NCBI RefSeq assembly: GCF_035920365.1
Contig: NZ_CP109150.1
Location: forward strand, 2,604,001-2,668,000
Direction of reading: 5' to 3'
Source: Micromonospora sp. NBC_01740
GTDB taxonomy: Bacteria > Actinomycetota > Actinomycetes > Mycobacteriales > Micromonosporaceae
Length of the DNA: 64,000 nt
Positions 1 to 10,200 of this stretch are shown piece by piece. Position 1 is the first letter of the stretch, and each line of letters begins with the position of its first letter. The position numbers and the translations under genes were made by a program. Under the pieces are notes generated by a model. That model did not search any database and was not told where the DNA came from. It worked only from the letters and a program-made list of their open reading frames with translations.

Positions 1-3000
1 TTCGACGCCGACCGGTCGATGGTCACGGTGGCTCCGCAGGGCGCGCCCCGGCTCCAGACCGACCCGCTCACCGGCCTCGACGAGCGCTACCTGAGTCAAC
101 TGCTCGCGCTGGCCGGCTCCGGCGGTCAGCTCGACCTCGACGTCTGGCACGACCTCGACCGGGTCGAGTTCTTCGAGCGGGCGCTGCGCCGGCTCGGGCA
201 CGACCCCGTCGTCCGGGACAGCGGCGCGGCGGCCCCGGCCGGCCCGCACGTGCACGACACGGGCGTGCTCTTCGTCCGGCCCCGGCAGCGGATGCTGCGC
301 CGCTTCCTGGAGGAGCTGCGCGCCCGGCTGCTCGCCGGCGACACCGCGAGCATCGGCTCGCTGGCCGCCATCCTGGCGCACGAGCCGAGCCGGCTGGAGA
401 TGCCGCAGGACCAGCCGGCGCGGTGGGCGCCGCTGGGGGAGCGGCTGCTCATGCCGCTGCCGACCAACGAGGCGCAGGAGTCCATCGCGCGTCGGCTCGC
501 GCAGCACCGCAACGTCGCCGTGCAGGGCCCGCCCGGCACCGGCAAGACCCACACCATCCGCAACCTGATCTGCCACCTCATGGCGCACGGCAAGCGGGTG
601 CTCGTGGTGGCGCAGAAGGAGGACCCGCTGCGGGTCCTGCGCGACGGCCTGCCGAAGGAGATCCAGTCGCTGTGCCTGGCGGTGCTGGGCCGCTCCACCG
701 ACCAGCTCGTGCAGCTCCAATTGGCCGCCCGCGAACTCTCCGACCGTGGGGCGACCCTCGACAAGCGGGGCGAACAGCAGCGCGTCGACCGGCTGCGCCG
801 GCAACTGGAGGAGGCCGAGCGGGACCTCGGCCAGGCCCTCGGCGGCCTGCGCACCATGGCCGAGAACGAGTCCGCGCACTACGAGATCGACGGCATCCGG
901 TTGTCGCCGAGCGACGTCGGCAACTGGCTGCGGGAGCGGGCCGACCGCTACGGGGACATCCCCGACGCCCTCGCGCCGGACGTGGCCGCACCGCTGGGCG
1001 TGGAGGAGTTCACCGAGCTGCTCGACATCGCCCGGCGTACCGTCCGGCAGGACCGCACCCAGGCGCTGCGGCACCTGCCCACGGCCGCCGAACTGCCCGC
1101 GGAGGCCGCCGTCCTCGCCGGGCGGCGCGAACTCGCCGCCGCCCGCGAGGAACTCGACCGGCTCGCCGCCGCCGGGGTCGTCCTGCCGGAGGTGCGGGCG
1201 TTCGGCCGGCCGGCGCTCGACGACCTCGTCGGGCAACTGCGTCAGGCGCTGACCCTGCTCGCCGGCCGCGAGGGGGCGTGGACCGACCGGCTGGCCACCC
1301 TGCTCCAGGCCGACCCGAACTGGCAGACCATGTGGCAGGACCACGTCGCGGCCTGCCAGCGCGCGCTCACCGACCTGACCGCGGCGACCCGGACCCTCGC
1401 CGGCCACCAGGTGATCGTGCCCGAGGCGCAGCTCGCCGAGCCCCGCCGCCTCCTGGCCCAGCTCGGTGAGCTGCGGCAGCGGTTCGCGACCGGCAAGGGC
1501 GTCAACCGGCTCTTCCAGAGCACCCTCGCCCGGCTCGCCGCCGAATGCCGCATCGACAGCGAGCCCCTGCGCACCACCGAGGACGTCGACATCGTCGTCG
1601 CGTACGTCACCCGGCTGCGGCTGCGTCAGGAGCTGAACACCCGGTGGGCCGAGTGGCGGCAACTGCTCAACCTCCCCGCCGACCTCGGCGACCAGCCCGA
1701 CCTGTGGGTGGGTCGGCTGCTCACCGACGCCGCCACCGCGCTCGACTGGGACCGCCGCCGCTGGCCCACCCTGCACGCCACCGTCCGCCGCCTGCTCCCC
1801 CGGGCCGAGCAGGCGGTCGACGTACGCCGGCTGACCTCCCTCGCCGACCTGGTCTCCCGGTGCGCGACCGTGTTCGAGTACGACCGGCTCGTCGCCGACG
1901 AGCGGACCCTCGGCACGGTGCTCCAGGAGGGCACGTCGAGCACGGACGCCAGCGAGCTGTGGCGGCTGCTCGACCAGAGCCGCCAGCGCGCCGACCTCGA
2001 AGGGTGGGACGGCATCCTCGACGAGGTGCGCCGGCTCGCCGCCCTGCGCCCCGACGCGCAACGCTTCGCGCAGCTCACCGAACGGCTGCGGCCGGCGGCG
2101 CCCGGCTGGACCGCCCAGATCGAGGACGGCACCGCCGTCGCGATCGGCGGCACCGGGGCCGACTGCCCGCACCGCTGGCAGTGGCGCCGCGCACAGACCT
2201 GGTTCGACACCGTCGTCGGCAGCGTCGACCCCGTCGCGCTGGGCCGCCGGATCGAGCAGACGCGGGAGCGGATCCGGCGGCTGACCCAGGAACTCGTCGT
2301 CGCCTCGTCCTGGCTGGAGGTGTCCAAGGCACTCGACGACCGGCGCCGGGCCGCGCTCGCCGACTGGACCACCGCACTGCGCAAGATCGGCAAGGGTACG
2401 GGCAAGAACGCCGCCCAGTGGCAGGCGCACGCCCAGCGGGCCATGAACTCCGCCGTCGACGCCGTGCCCGTCTGGGTCATGTCCGTCGACCGGGCCATCG
2501 AGCAGTTCGCCGGCGGCGCCCACTTCGACGTCGTGATCGTCGACGAGGCGTCGCAGGCGGACATGTTCTCCCTGCCGATCCTCAGCCTCGCCGAACGCGC
2601 CGTCGTCGTCGGCGACGACCAGCAGATCGGCCCGCAGCTGTCGTTCGTCGGCACGGTCACCGGCCTGATCAACTCGCACCTGGTCGACGTGCCCTCCGCC
2701 GAGCACTTCGACCCGGAGAGCAGCCTCTACGACCACGCCGTACGCCGCTCACCCGAGCGGATCCTGCTCACCGAGCACTTCCGCTCCGTACCGGCGATCA
2801 TCGGCTTCTCCAGCCAGACGTACTACGGCGGCGAGATCGAGCCGCTGCGCACCGACCGGCCCGCCGGCATCGGCGAACCCGTCGTCGCCGTGCACGTCCC
2901 CGAGGGCATCCGCCAGGACCTGCCCACCTACGGCAACGTCAACGTCGCCGAGGCCGAGGCGCTCGTCGATCGGGTCGCCGCGATCGTCGCCGACCCCGCG

Positions 3001-4980
3001 TACGAGGGACGCACCATCGGCGTGGTCAGCCTGCTCAGCACCAGCGGGCAGGCCATCTACCTGCTCACCCGCCTGCGCGAGGTGGTGGGCGAGGAGGAGA
3101 TGGAACGGCGTCGGCTGCGCGTCGGCGACCCGTACACCTTCCAGGGCGACGAACGCGACATCGTCCTCGTCTCCACGGTCGTCTCCCCGCACAACGGCAT
3201 GGTCTCCGCCTTCACCAAGCGCGACCACCACCGGCGGGTCAACGTCGCCGCCTCCCGCGCCCGCGACCAGCTCTGGGTCTTCCACTCCGTGCAGCCCGCC
3301 GACCTGCGCGAGGACGACGCCCGGGGGCTGCTGCTCACCTACTGCCAGAACGTCACCGCCGCCGAGGAGGCGTACGACGACCTGGAGAAGCGCTGCGACA
3401 GCGACTTCGAACGCGCGGTGCTGCGCCGCGTCCTGACCCGGGGATACCGGCCGCTGCCGCAGTTCCGCATCGGCGGGTACCGGATCGACTTCGTCCTCCC
3501 CGCACCCGACGGGCGGCGGCTCGCCATCGAATGCGACGGCGACGCCTACCACGGGCCGGACCAGTGGGAGAGCGACATGCGCCGGCAGGCGGTGCTGGAG
3601 CGGGTCGGCAACTGCGTCTTCGTCCGCATCCGGGGGAGCGTGTTCAGCCGGGACCCGGAGGCGGCGCTGGAGCCACTGTGGGAGCGCATCGCCGAGCTGG
3701 GCATCGAGGTGTCGTCCCCGACGGCGGCGCCGGTCATCGACGCCGAGATAGTCGAGGCTGCGCCGGTCAGCACGGAGGAAACCCGCGCGACGTCTACCTT
3801 CGCGCCGGCCCCGGTGCCCGCCGTGCCGGTCGACGACGTTCTGCCGCCGGTGGAGACGACCGGCAACGATGGTTCCGTCAGCGCCGAACCGCCGTCGGTG
3901 GTGACCGAGCCCGTCGAGGTCGAGCCCGTTCCTCCGGCGCCGGCTGCCCGCGCCGGCTCCGAGGGCAGCGGCGACAAGGAGCCGCGCGGGGTGGCGGTAC
4001 CCCCGGTGCGACCCACGCCCGGCGCGGCCCCGCCACCGGCAGACGAGCCGGCGGGGACCCCGGACGACGGCATGGCGCCGGTGCCCGCCGGCTACCGGAA
4101 CGTGGCTTGGCTGCGGCCGTACGAGGCGGTGGCCGCCCTGGACAGCTACCAGCACTGCCGCGACGTGCCGGTGCGGCACGAGGGCAAGGTGCTGGGATGG
4201 GCCCGCTACTACGACAGTGCCTCCGCCGAGGCGCGCAAGTACCGGGCCAACGTCCGCGTCGAGCGGGCACACCCGAACGGCGCGCGGCTGGTCTGCTGGG
4301 TGCGCCCGCACGAGGCGAAGGCAGTGATCGCCGCGGCGTCGATGAAGCGCGACATGCCGGTGGAGGACAGTCGCGGCCGGCACGCGGGCCTGGTCCAGTA
4401 CTTCCCGGCCGCCAGCCCCGCCGCCGTACGCTTCCGCAGCGTCACCCGGCTCCTGCGGCTGTCGGGCGGCGAGAGCCGCGACGCTCGCCCGGCCGCGCCG
4501 CCGGTCCGGCCCGCGCCCGAGCCGCGCGGCCCAGCCGAGCCGCGGCCCGCACCGGCGGGCGAGGGGACGCCCGCCCGGCGGGAACTGGAGGAGACGCTGC
4601 ACCAGGCGATGGTGCGGGCGTACGACCAGGAGGCCGATCCGGCGGACGAACCCGTCGAGGCCTCGGCCGATCGCCGGGCGCTCGAAGCGGCGTTCCACGA
4701 GGCGATGGTGCGTACGTACGAGCGGGCCCGGGACGAGGCGAACTACCACGCCAGCCTGCTGCTGCGGATGGTGACCGAGAAGGGCGGCCTCGCCACGGCC
4801 CGGCAGCTCCTGCACCACCCGCTGGTCTCCGACGGGTTCACCGCGCTCTGGGAGCGGGGGCGGGTGGACCTGACGGCCGAGGCGGTGGTGATCCGGCCGC
4901 GCTTCCGTCCGCTCTTCACCGACGAGGAGTTGGCCATCGCCAGCAATCGCGTGGTGGACGCCTCGGCACACGCGTCCTGA
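1..4980 (+). CDS. SF1 helicase fused to DUF559/Vsr-like nuclease, 5' end outside window
   Basis: Large DNA helicase-nuclease. The frame is open to base 1, so the true start lies upstream; the first internal ATG is at 19. Counting from that Met, a Walker A (GPPGTGKT) lies near residue 171 and a Walker B (VDEASQAD) near 841. Motifs typical of UPF1/Dna2-like SF1 helicases follow (EHFRSVPAI, TFQGDERDI, VAASRARDQ). The long stretch between the ATPase halves is helical and probably coiled. At about 1126-1235 sits a PD-(D/E)XK nuclease of the DUF559/MTES_1575 type (RIDFVLP, then AIECDGDAYH). A Pro/Val-rich linker follows, then two diverged copies of a ~50-residue module beginning WLRPYEAVA and WVRPHEAKA, then two short repeats (HQAMVRAYDQ and HEAMVRTYER). 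Family knowledge links such fusions to DNA defence or repair; the role here is inferred. No operon partner is visible upstream. Confidence 0.85.
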   Translation, partial: FDADRSMVTVAPQGAPRLQTDPLTGLDERYLSQLLALAGSGGQLDLDVWHDLDRVEFFERALRRLGHDPVVRDSGAAAPAGPHVHDTGVLFVRPRQRMLRRFLEELRARLLAGDTASIGSLAAILAHEPSRLEMPQDQPARWAPLGERLLMPLPTNEAQESIARRLAQHRNVAVQGPPGTGKTHTIRNLICHLMAHGKRVLVVAQKEDPLRVLRDGLPKEIQSLCLAVLGRSTDQLVQLQLAARELSDRGATLDKRGEQQRVDRLRRQLEEAERDLGQALGGLRTMAENESAHYEIDGIRLSPSDVGNWLRERADRYGDIPDALAPDVAAPLGVEEFTELLDIARRTVRQDRTQALRHLPTAAELPAEAAVLAGRRELAAAREELDRLAAAGVVLPEVRAFGRPALDDLVGQLRQALTLLAGREGAWTDRLATLLQADPNWQTMWQDHVAACQRALTDLTAATRTLAGHQVIVPEAQLAEPRRLLAQLGELRQRFATGKGVNRLFQSTLARLAAECRIDSEPLRTTEDVDIVVAYVTRLRLRQELNTRWAEWRQLLNLPADLGDQPDLWVGRLLTDAATALDWDRRRWPTLHATVRRLLPRAEQAVDVRRLTSLADLVSRCATVFEYDRLVADERTLGTVLQEGTSSTDASELWRLLDQSRQRADLEGWDGILDEVRRLAALRPDAQRFAQLTERLRPAAPGWTAQIEDGTAVAIGGTGADCPHRWQWRRAQTWFDTVVGSVDPVALGRRIEQTRERIRRLTQELVVASSWLEVSKALDDRRRAALADWTTALRKIGKGTGKNAAQWQAHAQRAMNSAVDAVPVWVMSVDRAIEQFAGGAHFDVVIVDEASQADMFSLPILSLAERAVVVGDDQQIGPQLSFVGTVTGLINSHLVDVPSAEHFDPESSLYDHAVRRSPERILLTEHFRSVPAIIGFSSQTYYGGEIEPLRTDRPAGIGEPVVAVHVPEGIRQDLPTYGNVNVAEAEALVDRVAAIVADPAYEGRTIGVVSLLSTSGQAIYLLTRLREVVGEEEMERRRLRVGDPYTFQGDERDIVLVSTVVSPHNGMVSAFTKRDHHRRVNVAASRARDQLWVFHSVQPADLREDDARGLLLTYCQNVTAAEEAYDDLEKRCDSDFERAVLRRVLTRGYRPLPQFRIGGYRIDFVLPAPDGRRLAIECDGDAYHGPDQWESDMRRQAVLERVGNCVFVRIRGSVFSRDPEAALEPLWERIAELGIEVSSPTAAPVIDAEIVEAAPVSTEETRATSTFAPAPVPAVPVDDVLPPVETTGNDGSVSAEPPSVVTEPVEVEPVPPAPAARAGSEGSGDKEPRGVAVPPVRPTPGAAPPPADEPAGTPDDGMAPVPAGYRNVAWLRPYEAVAALDSYQHCRDVPVRHEGKVLGWARYYDSASAEARKYRANVRVERAHPNGARLVCWVRPHEAKAVIAAASMKRDMPVEDSRGRHAGLVQYFPAASPAAVRFRSVTRLLRLSGGESRDARPAAPPVRPAPEPRGPAEPRPAPAGEGTPARRELEETLHQAMVRAYDQEADPADEPVEASADRRALEAAFHEAMVRTYERARDEANYHASLLLRMVTEKGGLATARQLLHHPLVSDGFTALWERGRVDLTAEAVVIRPRFRPLFTDEELAIASNRVVDASAHAS

Positions 4981-5025
4981 TCGAGTTGGCGCAGGTCGGG
5001 GACTCCACGGCATAGCATCAGCGCT

Positions 5026-5331
5026 ATGACGATGAGTGACCGCGTCGACTGGAATGACCTGCGTGATCGCCGAATGGCGGAGCCCGGAGCCACCGAGGCG
5101 TACGAGGCGACGCGCATCGCCTTCGCGCTCGGGCAGGAGGTGCGGCACCTGCGGGAACACAAGGGCTGGAGCCAGAGCCAGTTGGCGAGGTCCGCCGGCA
5201 TGACCCAGTCCGCCGTGGCCCGGTTCGAGGCAGGCGGCACCGTGCCGACCCTGCCGGTACTGGAGCGCCTCGCACGGGCGCTCAACAGGAAGCTGGACGT
5301 CAGGTTCGCTCCGAAGGCCGACGCCGTTTGA
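5026..5331 (+). CDS. XRE-family helix-turn-helix regulator (HigA-like)
   Basis: A 101-residue protein. An N-terminal helical segment is followed by a Cro/C1-type HTH at about residues 40-95 (LREHKGWSQSQLARSAGMTQ, then SAVARFEAGG and LPVLERLARAL). This fold and length match antitoxins of HigBA-like pairs, but no small toxin ORF lies directly before or after it, so it is either an orphan antitoxin or a stand-alone regulator. It starts 45 bases after the helicase-nuclease stop and could be co-transcribed with it. A second in-frame ATG two codons downstream (5032) is an equally possible start. Confidence 0.8.
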   Translation: MTMSDRVDWNDLRDRRMAEPGATEAYEATRIAFALGQEVRHLREHKGWSQSQLARSAGMTQSAVARFEAGGTVPTLPVLERLARALNRKLDVRFAPKADAV

Positions 5332-5360
5332 GTCTTCACTGCCATGTCGTGAGGTCAGGA

Positions 5361-5385
5361 GGTGTATAAGTATTACTTAAGGAGG
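5361..5385 (+). promoter_or_regulatory. AT-rich promoter with 13-bp palindrome and strong ribosome binding site
   Basis: In an otherwise GC-rich setting, TATAAG (5365-5370) resembles a -10 element. It overlaps a perfect 13-base palindrome, TAAGTATTACTTA (5367-5379). A near-consensus Shine-Dalgarno AAGGAGG (5379-5385) stands 7 bases before the ATG at 5393. A palindrome on the -10 of a toxin-antitoxin operon is what an autoregulating AbiEi-type antitoxin would need. The operator role is inferred. Confidence 0.55.
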
Positions 5386-5392
5386 GTGGGTA

Positions 5393-6403
5393 ATGCTTAT
5401 ATCGGCATCTGTGTGGCAAGCCCTGACCGAAGCTGGGGTCACGCTGGTCCCTCGTGGTGTCGACCGTGTCGAACTGAGCTACGCGGGCGCCCGCGCCCTA
5501 CTGACTGTCGTTTCATCGCCGACGCCACTGAGCCCCAGCAACATCGCGTCGTTGACCAGCCGTCATCCAGAACGGTGTCTGATCGTTGTCCCGGCGGCTT
5601 CACCGGCCGTGCGGCAAGCGGTCGATGAAGCCGACTGGTCATGGTTGGTCGATACCGGGCAGCAGGTGACCGGCACCGTACGCGTCAACGGGGTGAAAGT
5701 AGTGCTGCGTTCTCCGCCGCAAGCTGCCACGCGACCCGCCAAGCGGGGTCCGGTGCCGTGGGGCACCCTCACTCTGGTCCGCAGAATGCTCCAGCGCCCG
5801 TACGCCAGCCAGCGGGAACTGGCCGCCCTCGCTGGCGTTTCCCAGCCGCGCGTCTCGCAGGCCCTGAACGTCCTGGCTGACCAAGAACTCGTCCGTCGTA
5901 CCCCCAATGGATGGGTCGTGCGGGACATCGATGAGGCAATACGTTGGTGGTTGGAGTCCTATCCCGGGCCGGGCGGAATCAGCACCCGGTGGTACGGGAT
6001 GGCGTCAGCAGTTGAGCAGGCTCGGACGGTTGTCGCGCTGGTCGGGGCGACTGACCCGACTGCCGTCGTGGTCTCCGGCGATGTCGGTGCAGACGTCATC
6101 GCTCCCTGGCGCGCCCCCATCCGTGCGGTTCTCTATGGCCGAACCGGAGCGAATCTGGAGGACGCCGGCCTCGTCCCCGCCGGGGGCGATGAGGCAACCC
6201 TGGAGTTCAACGTCCCGAGGGACCCGGGCCTGTGGCAGCCTTCCGGCTCGGCGACGCCAGTCACGAACAGCCTCCCGCTGGCCGACCCGCTGCAGATCCT
6301 GTGGGACGTGCGGCGTTCGCCGGGCCCCGACAGCGAGGAAGCGGCGCATCGCGTGTGGGACGTTCTACGCCGTCGTCATCGTGACCGAAGGGATGTGGCA
6401 TGA
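5393..6403 (+). CDS. Type IV TA antitoxin, AbiEi-like winged-helix protein
   Basis: A 336-residue cytoplasmic protein. A winged helix-turn-helix at about residues 125-180 (SQRELAALAGVSQPRVSQAL, then LVRRTPNGWVV) separates an N-terminal alpha/beta part from a C-terminal domain resembling the AbiEi antitoxin core (WYGMASAVEQA, VVVSGDVGADVIAPW). AbiEi proteins repress their own promoter and counter the AbiEii nucleotidyltransferase toxin. The start is fixed by AAGGAGG 7 bases upstream. The stop overlaps the next start as ATGA, showing translational coupling to the nucleotidyltransferase gene. Assignment rests on the HTH, the gene order and partner type; the exact Pfam subfamily cannot be named from sight. 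Confidence 0.7.
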   Translation: MLISASVWQALTEAGVTLVPRGVDRVELSYAGARALLTVVSSPTPLSPSNIASLTSRHPERCLIVVPAASPAVRQAVDEADWSWLVDTGQQVTGTVRVNGVKVVLRSPPQAATRPAKRGPVPWGTLTLVRRMLQRPYASQRELAALAGVSQPRVSQALNVLADQELVRRTPNGWVVRDIDEAIRWWLESYPGPGGISTRWYGMASAVEQARTVVALVGATDPTAVVVSGDVGADVIAPWRAPIRAVLYGRTGANLEDAGLVPAGGDEATLEFNVPRDPGLWQPSGSATPVTNSLPLADPLQILWDVRRSPGPDSEEAAHRVWDVLRRRHRDRRDVA

Positions 6404-7217
6404 CCGGGCCGACATCGTCGAGCGCGGACCCGATGGCACCGAAACCGGTTTCGGTCGTCTCGACCAGCCGGGCCGCGGATACGGGTTTCCTGACTCTTGC
6501 CGACCTGGCGCAGATCACTACCGCTCTCGGTCTGGACTACCGGATTGTTGGCGGGCACATGGTCACGCTGCTTGTGGCGCTCCATGGCGTTTCCGAGCAG
6601 GTGCCGCTGCGCGAGACGGCTGACGCTGACTTCGCCGCACTGCCGAGCGTCATCGCTGACCCTCGCCTACCAGGCGCTCTCCTCGAGCGTGGCTACCGAT
6701 CACGGGAGGCCGCGAACCGGTTCACCCGTGACAGCGCAGACGAATATGGGCAGCTCAGCTTGGTGATCGACATACTTGCGCCGTCATATCGGGGCGTGCT
6801 GGTGCCCAATCAACGGCACGGCGACCTGGTGGTCGACGAGGTCCCTGGTCTCGTCCTCGCCCTGCACCGGCCCGTTGAGTTGCTGGATGTCGACGTCCAA
6901 CTCACCAACAAAGACCATCTGAGCATGTGCGTCGCACTCCCGGACGTAACGTCAGCGTTATGCCTGAAAGCGCTCGCTTACCGCGGACGTTTTGCCCGAA
7001 GGATGCAGTCGATCTCTGGCGCCTGATCCATGCGGCACATGCGGCCGGGTTACGTGCCGCTGATTGGCCGGTGAGCATCACGGGGCGTCAGGCCGCAGAT
7101 GTACTGCACCGCTTCTTCGGCACGCCCGATGCGGCAGGTCTGAAACAAATGTCGTCGAGCATCGCCGACCGCACCCGGATGCGGGCGTTGGTCCGAGAGA
7201 TTGTGCCAGCCGGATAG
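6400..7217 (+). pseudogene. AbiEii-like nucleotidyltransferase toxin, interrupted by a frameshift
   Basis: The first frame runs 6400-7026 and shows the nucleotidyltransferase core: VGGHMVTLLV (the GG motif) then RETADADFAAL (the R-x-T-x-D-x-D metal site). Around 6995-7003 similarity to the family moves into the -1 frame. The first frame reads ALAYRGRFARR then hits TGA at 7026, while the other frame continues PKDAVDLWRLIHAAHAAGL and ends at TAG 7215-7217. One extra base in the run CCCGAAGG would restore RGRFARKDAVDLW, the usual family sequence. The gene is therefore either genuinely broken, which would leave an antitoxin without an active toxin, or carries a sequencing error. No classical slippery heptamer is evident. 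If intact it would encode about 272 residues. Confidence 0.75.
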
Positions 7218-7227
7218 CGCCACAGGC

Positions 7228-10200
7228 TCATGCGGCGATGGTTCGGGCGGTGGCGTACACGTCGGCGGGGAGGGCGTGTGCCAGTCGCCAGATGATGCGC
7301 ATGGGCCGGTCGCCGGTGTGCTTCTGATAGGTCATCGGGCCGGCGTAGAGGTAGGCGGGCGCGCCCAGGTCCCGGTCCGCGACCCGGGTCTCGCGGACGA
7401 AGAGGTGCACAGTCGAGCCGCGCGAGGCGTGGTGGATGTAGCGCTGCCCGGTCGCCGAGGCCGACGACGTGGTGCTCTGCGACTCCCACTGGAACAGGCT
7501 GTCGGTGATGGCCCGGTCGGCGTACATGGTGGTGGGGGAGTAGTGCTGCTCCGACTTGACCAGGGTGACGAAGAAGAGGTCCGCCTGGGCGTCCGGCAGC
7601 CACTTCACCCCCTCCCGCAGCGAACCCGGGTTCGGCATCCCGAAGGCGGCACACGCCTCGTTGCGGCTGTAGCGGGCGTGTACCCGCAGCGGCACCTCCG
7701 CCGACAGCGGCTGCGGCGTGACCCGGTGGATCCGCTCGCGCAGCACCTCGGCCACCTGCCGCAGCTCGGCGCAGCGGGCCGGCTCCGCCCAGAGCCGCGC
7801 CAGCCGCTCGTCCCGCGAGGACAGTGGTGCGTTCGGCCCCCAGAGGTCGAAGTGCAGCATGTCCCAGAGCCGCCCGGCACCCGGCCGCTCACCCGCCGCC
7901 ATCTGGGTCAGCAGGTCGAGGCGGTCCGGGTCGTCGAGGTGCAGCATCCGCCCGATGGCCCGGCCCAACTCCCGGTCGTCCGGCCCCGGCGTCGATGACT
8001 CCAGCCCGGCGAGCCGGCGCAGCCCGGTCCATCCGCCGACGGTCGCCGACCGGTACACGTCCTCGATCTCCACGCCGGTCTCCCGCAGGAACTCGGCGAA
8101 GCTGACGTCCCCGAGGTGCCGCAGCTCCGCCAGCAGGCCGTTCTTCGACGTCGGCATGACGGTACGCAGGTTGTCGAGCACGACCTTGCGGGTGACCGGG
8201 TCCAACTGGATGTGGCAGCCGCTGGGCAGCGACGGGAAGTCCTGCTCGACGGCGTCCCTGATCTCCCGGCGGCTGACCCCGGTCAGCGCGCGCCAGCGCA
8301 GGTCGAAGCGGAAATTGGCATGCTGCCCGCCGATGAAGTCCAGCACCGTCAGGCAGGGCTTGTCGTCGTCCAGGCGCAGCCCACGGCCGAGCTGCTGAAG
8401 GAAGATCGTGGCGCTCTCGGTGGGCCGCAGCATCAGGATCGTGTCGACCATCGGCAGGTCGACACCCTCGTTGAACAGGTCGACGGTGAAGAGCACCCGC
8501 AGCTTGCCGGCCTTGAACTCCCGCAGCAGATCATGCTGAGCGAGTCGATCCACGTGAGAGGTCACCGCCGCCGACGGCACGCCGTGCCGGGTGAACCACT
8601 CCGCCATGTAGCGGGCGTGGGCGATGCTCACGCAGAACCCGAGCGCCCGCATCCGATCCACGTCGACCGTGTCGCGTACCGCCTTCAGCACCAGCCGCGC
8701 CCGCGCGTCGTTGCCGGTGTAGAGGCCGTCAAGCTCGCCGAGGTCGTACCCCTGGCCGCGCTTCCAGCGCAGCCGCGACAGGTCCACGTCGTCATGCAGC
8801 CCGAAATACTGGAACGGCGCGAGCAACTGCCGCTCCAACGCCTCCCACAGGTGCAGCTCCACCGCCACGCGACCGTCGAACCAGCGCCGCACATCCCGAC
8901 CGTCGGCCCGGTCGGGGGTCGCCGTCAGCCCCAGCAGTACGCGCGGCTGAAGCCGCTCCAACAGCCGGGCGTACGTCGGTGCCTCCGCGTGGTGGAACTC
9001 GTCGACGATCACCATGTCGTACGCCTCGGGGTCGATCTCCCGCCTGTGTAGCGACTGGATGGAGGCGAAGACGTGCCGCCACCTGGTCGGGGTCTTGCCC
9101 CCGACCAGCGTCTCGCCGAAGCTGCCGTCGAGCATGACCTGGCGGAACGTCGCCAGGCTCTGGGTGAGGATCTGCTCCTGGTGGGCGACGAAGAGCAACG
9201 AGTCGACCTGGTTGTTGCGGTGCAGGCGCCGGAAGTCCAGCGCCGCGACGACCGTCTTGCCGGTGCCGGTCGCCATCACCACCAGGTTCCGGTGCCGGCC
9301 GTGCACCTGCCGCTCCGCGTCCAGGTCGGCGAGGATCTCCGCCTGGTACGGGTACGGCCGCACGTCCAGGTTGGCGATCTGCGTCGGCGAGTCCTCGCGC
9401 CGCTCCCCGCTGAGGGCGTTGCGCAGCCGCTCCGCGTCCCTGCTGGCGTCGTAGTCCTCGAACGCCGGATCGTTCCAGTAGTCCTCGAACGTGGCAGTGA
9501 ACGTGTCGATGACGTGCGGCTGCTCGACGTTGGAGACGCGCACGTTCCACTCAACACCGTCAATCAGCGCGGTCTTCGACAGGTTCGACGATCCAACGTA
9601 CGCGGTGGTCATGCCGTTGTTGCGCCGGAACAGCCACGCCTTGGCGTGCAGTCGGGTGGTCCTGGTCTCGTAGGACACCTTGATCTCGGCGCCCAACTCG
9701 GCGAGCCGGTCGAGGGCCCGCTGATCGGTCGCGCCGAGGTAGGTGGTGGTGATGACGCGCAGCTTGCCGCCCCGGGCGATCAGCTCGCGGATGGCGGGTT
9801 CGACGATGCGCAGGCCGTACCACTTGATGAACGCGCAGAGCAGGTCGACCTGCTCGGCCGACGCCATCTCGTGGGTGACCTCGTGGCCAATGCGCGGCTG
9901 GTGGCGGCCGTTGACCAGGAGTGCGCCGGTGGAGAGCGGGGTGGTGGGGCGTTGGGGGAAGGCTGGCTGTGCGGGTGGGGTGGGTGGGGCGGCGATGGCG
10001 TGCAGGAGGTGCCTGGCGTCGGTGATCTGGTCCTGTGGTGTCGACGCCTGCGGGCTCTCGCCGGCTATGGCGTCGGCGATGCGGTTGGCCAGTTCGATCT
10101 GGTGGCGGAGCTTGTCGTCGCCGCTGGGTACGGCGTGTAGGGCGCGGTGGGCCAGGGCGGCGATGTGACGGGCGAGGGCGTCGGGGGCGTCCGCGGGGTC

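Noticed and set aside
1545..5015. A 1156-codon open frame overlapping the helicase-nuclease gene
   Set aside because: Arg/Pro/Gly-rich low-complexity translation typical of an off-frame shadow in high-GC DNA; the overlapping frame has clear helicase and nuclease motifs.
2749..5160. An 803-codon minus-strand open frame antisense to the same gene
   Set aside because: Composition (His/Arg/Gly/Val-rich, no domain) is that of an antisense shadow.
5026..5331. The XRE gene considered as half of a HigBA toxin-antitoxin pair
   Set aside because: No toxin-sized ORF with RelE/HigB features lies before or after it; kept only as an orphan regulator.
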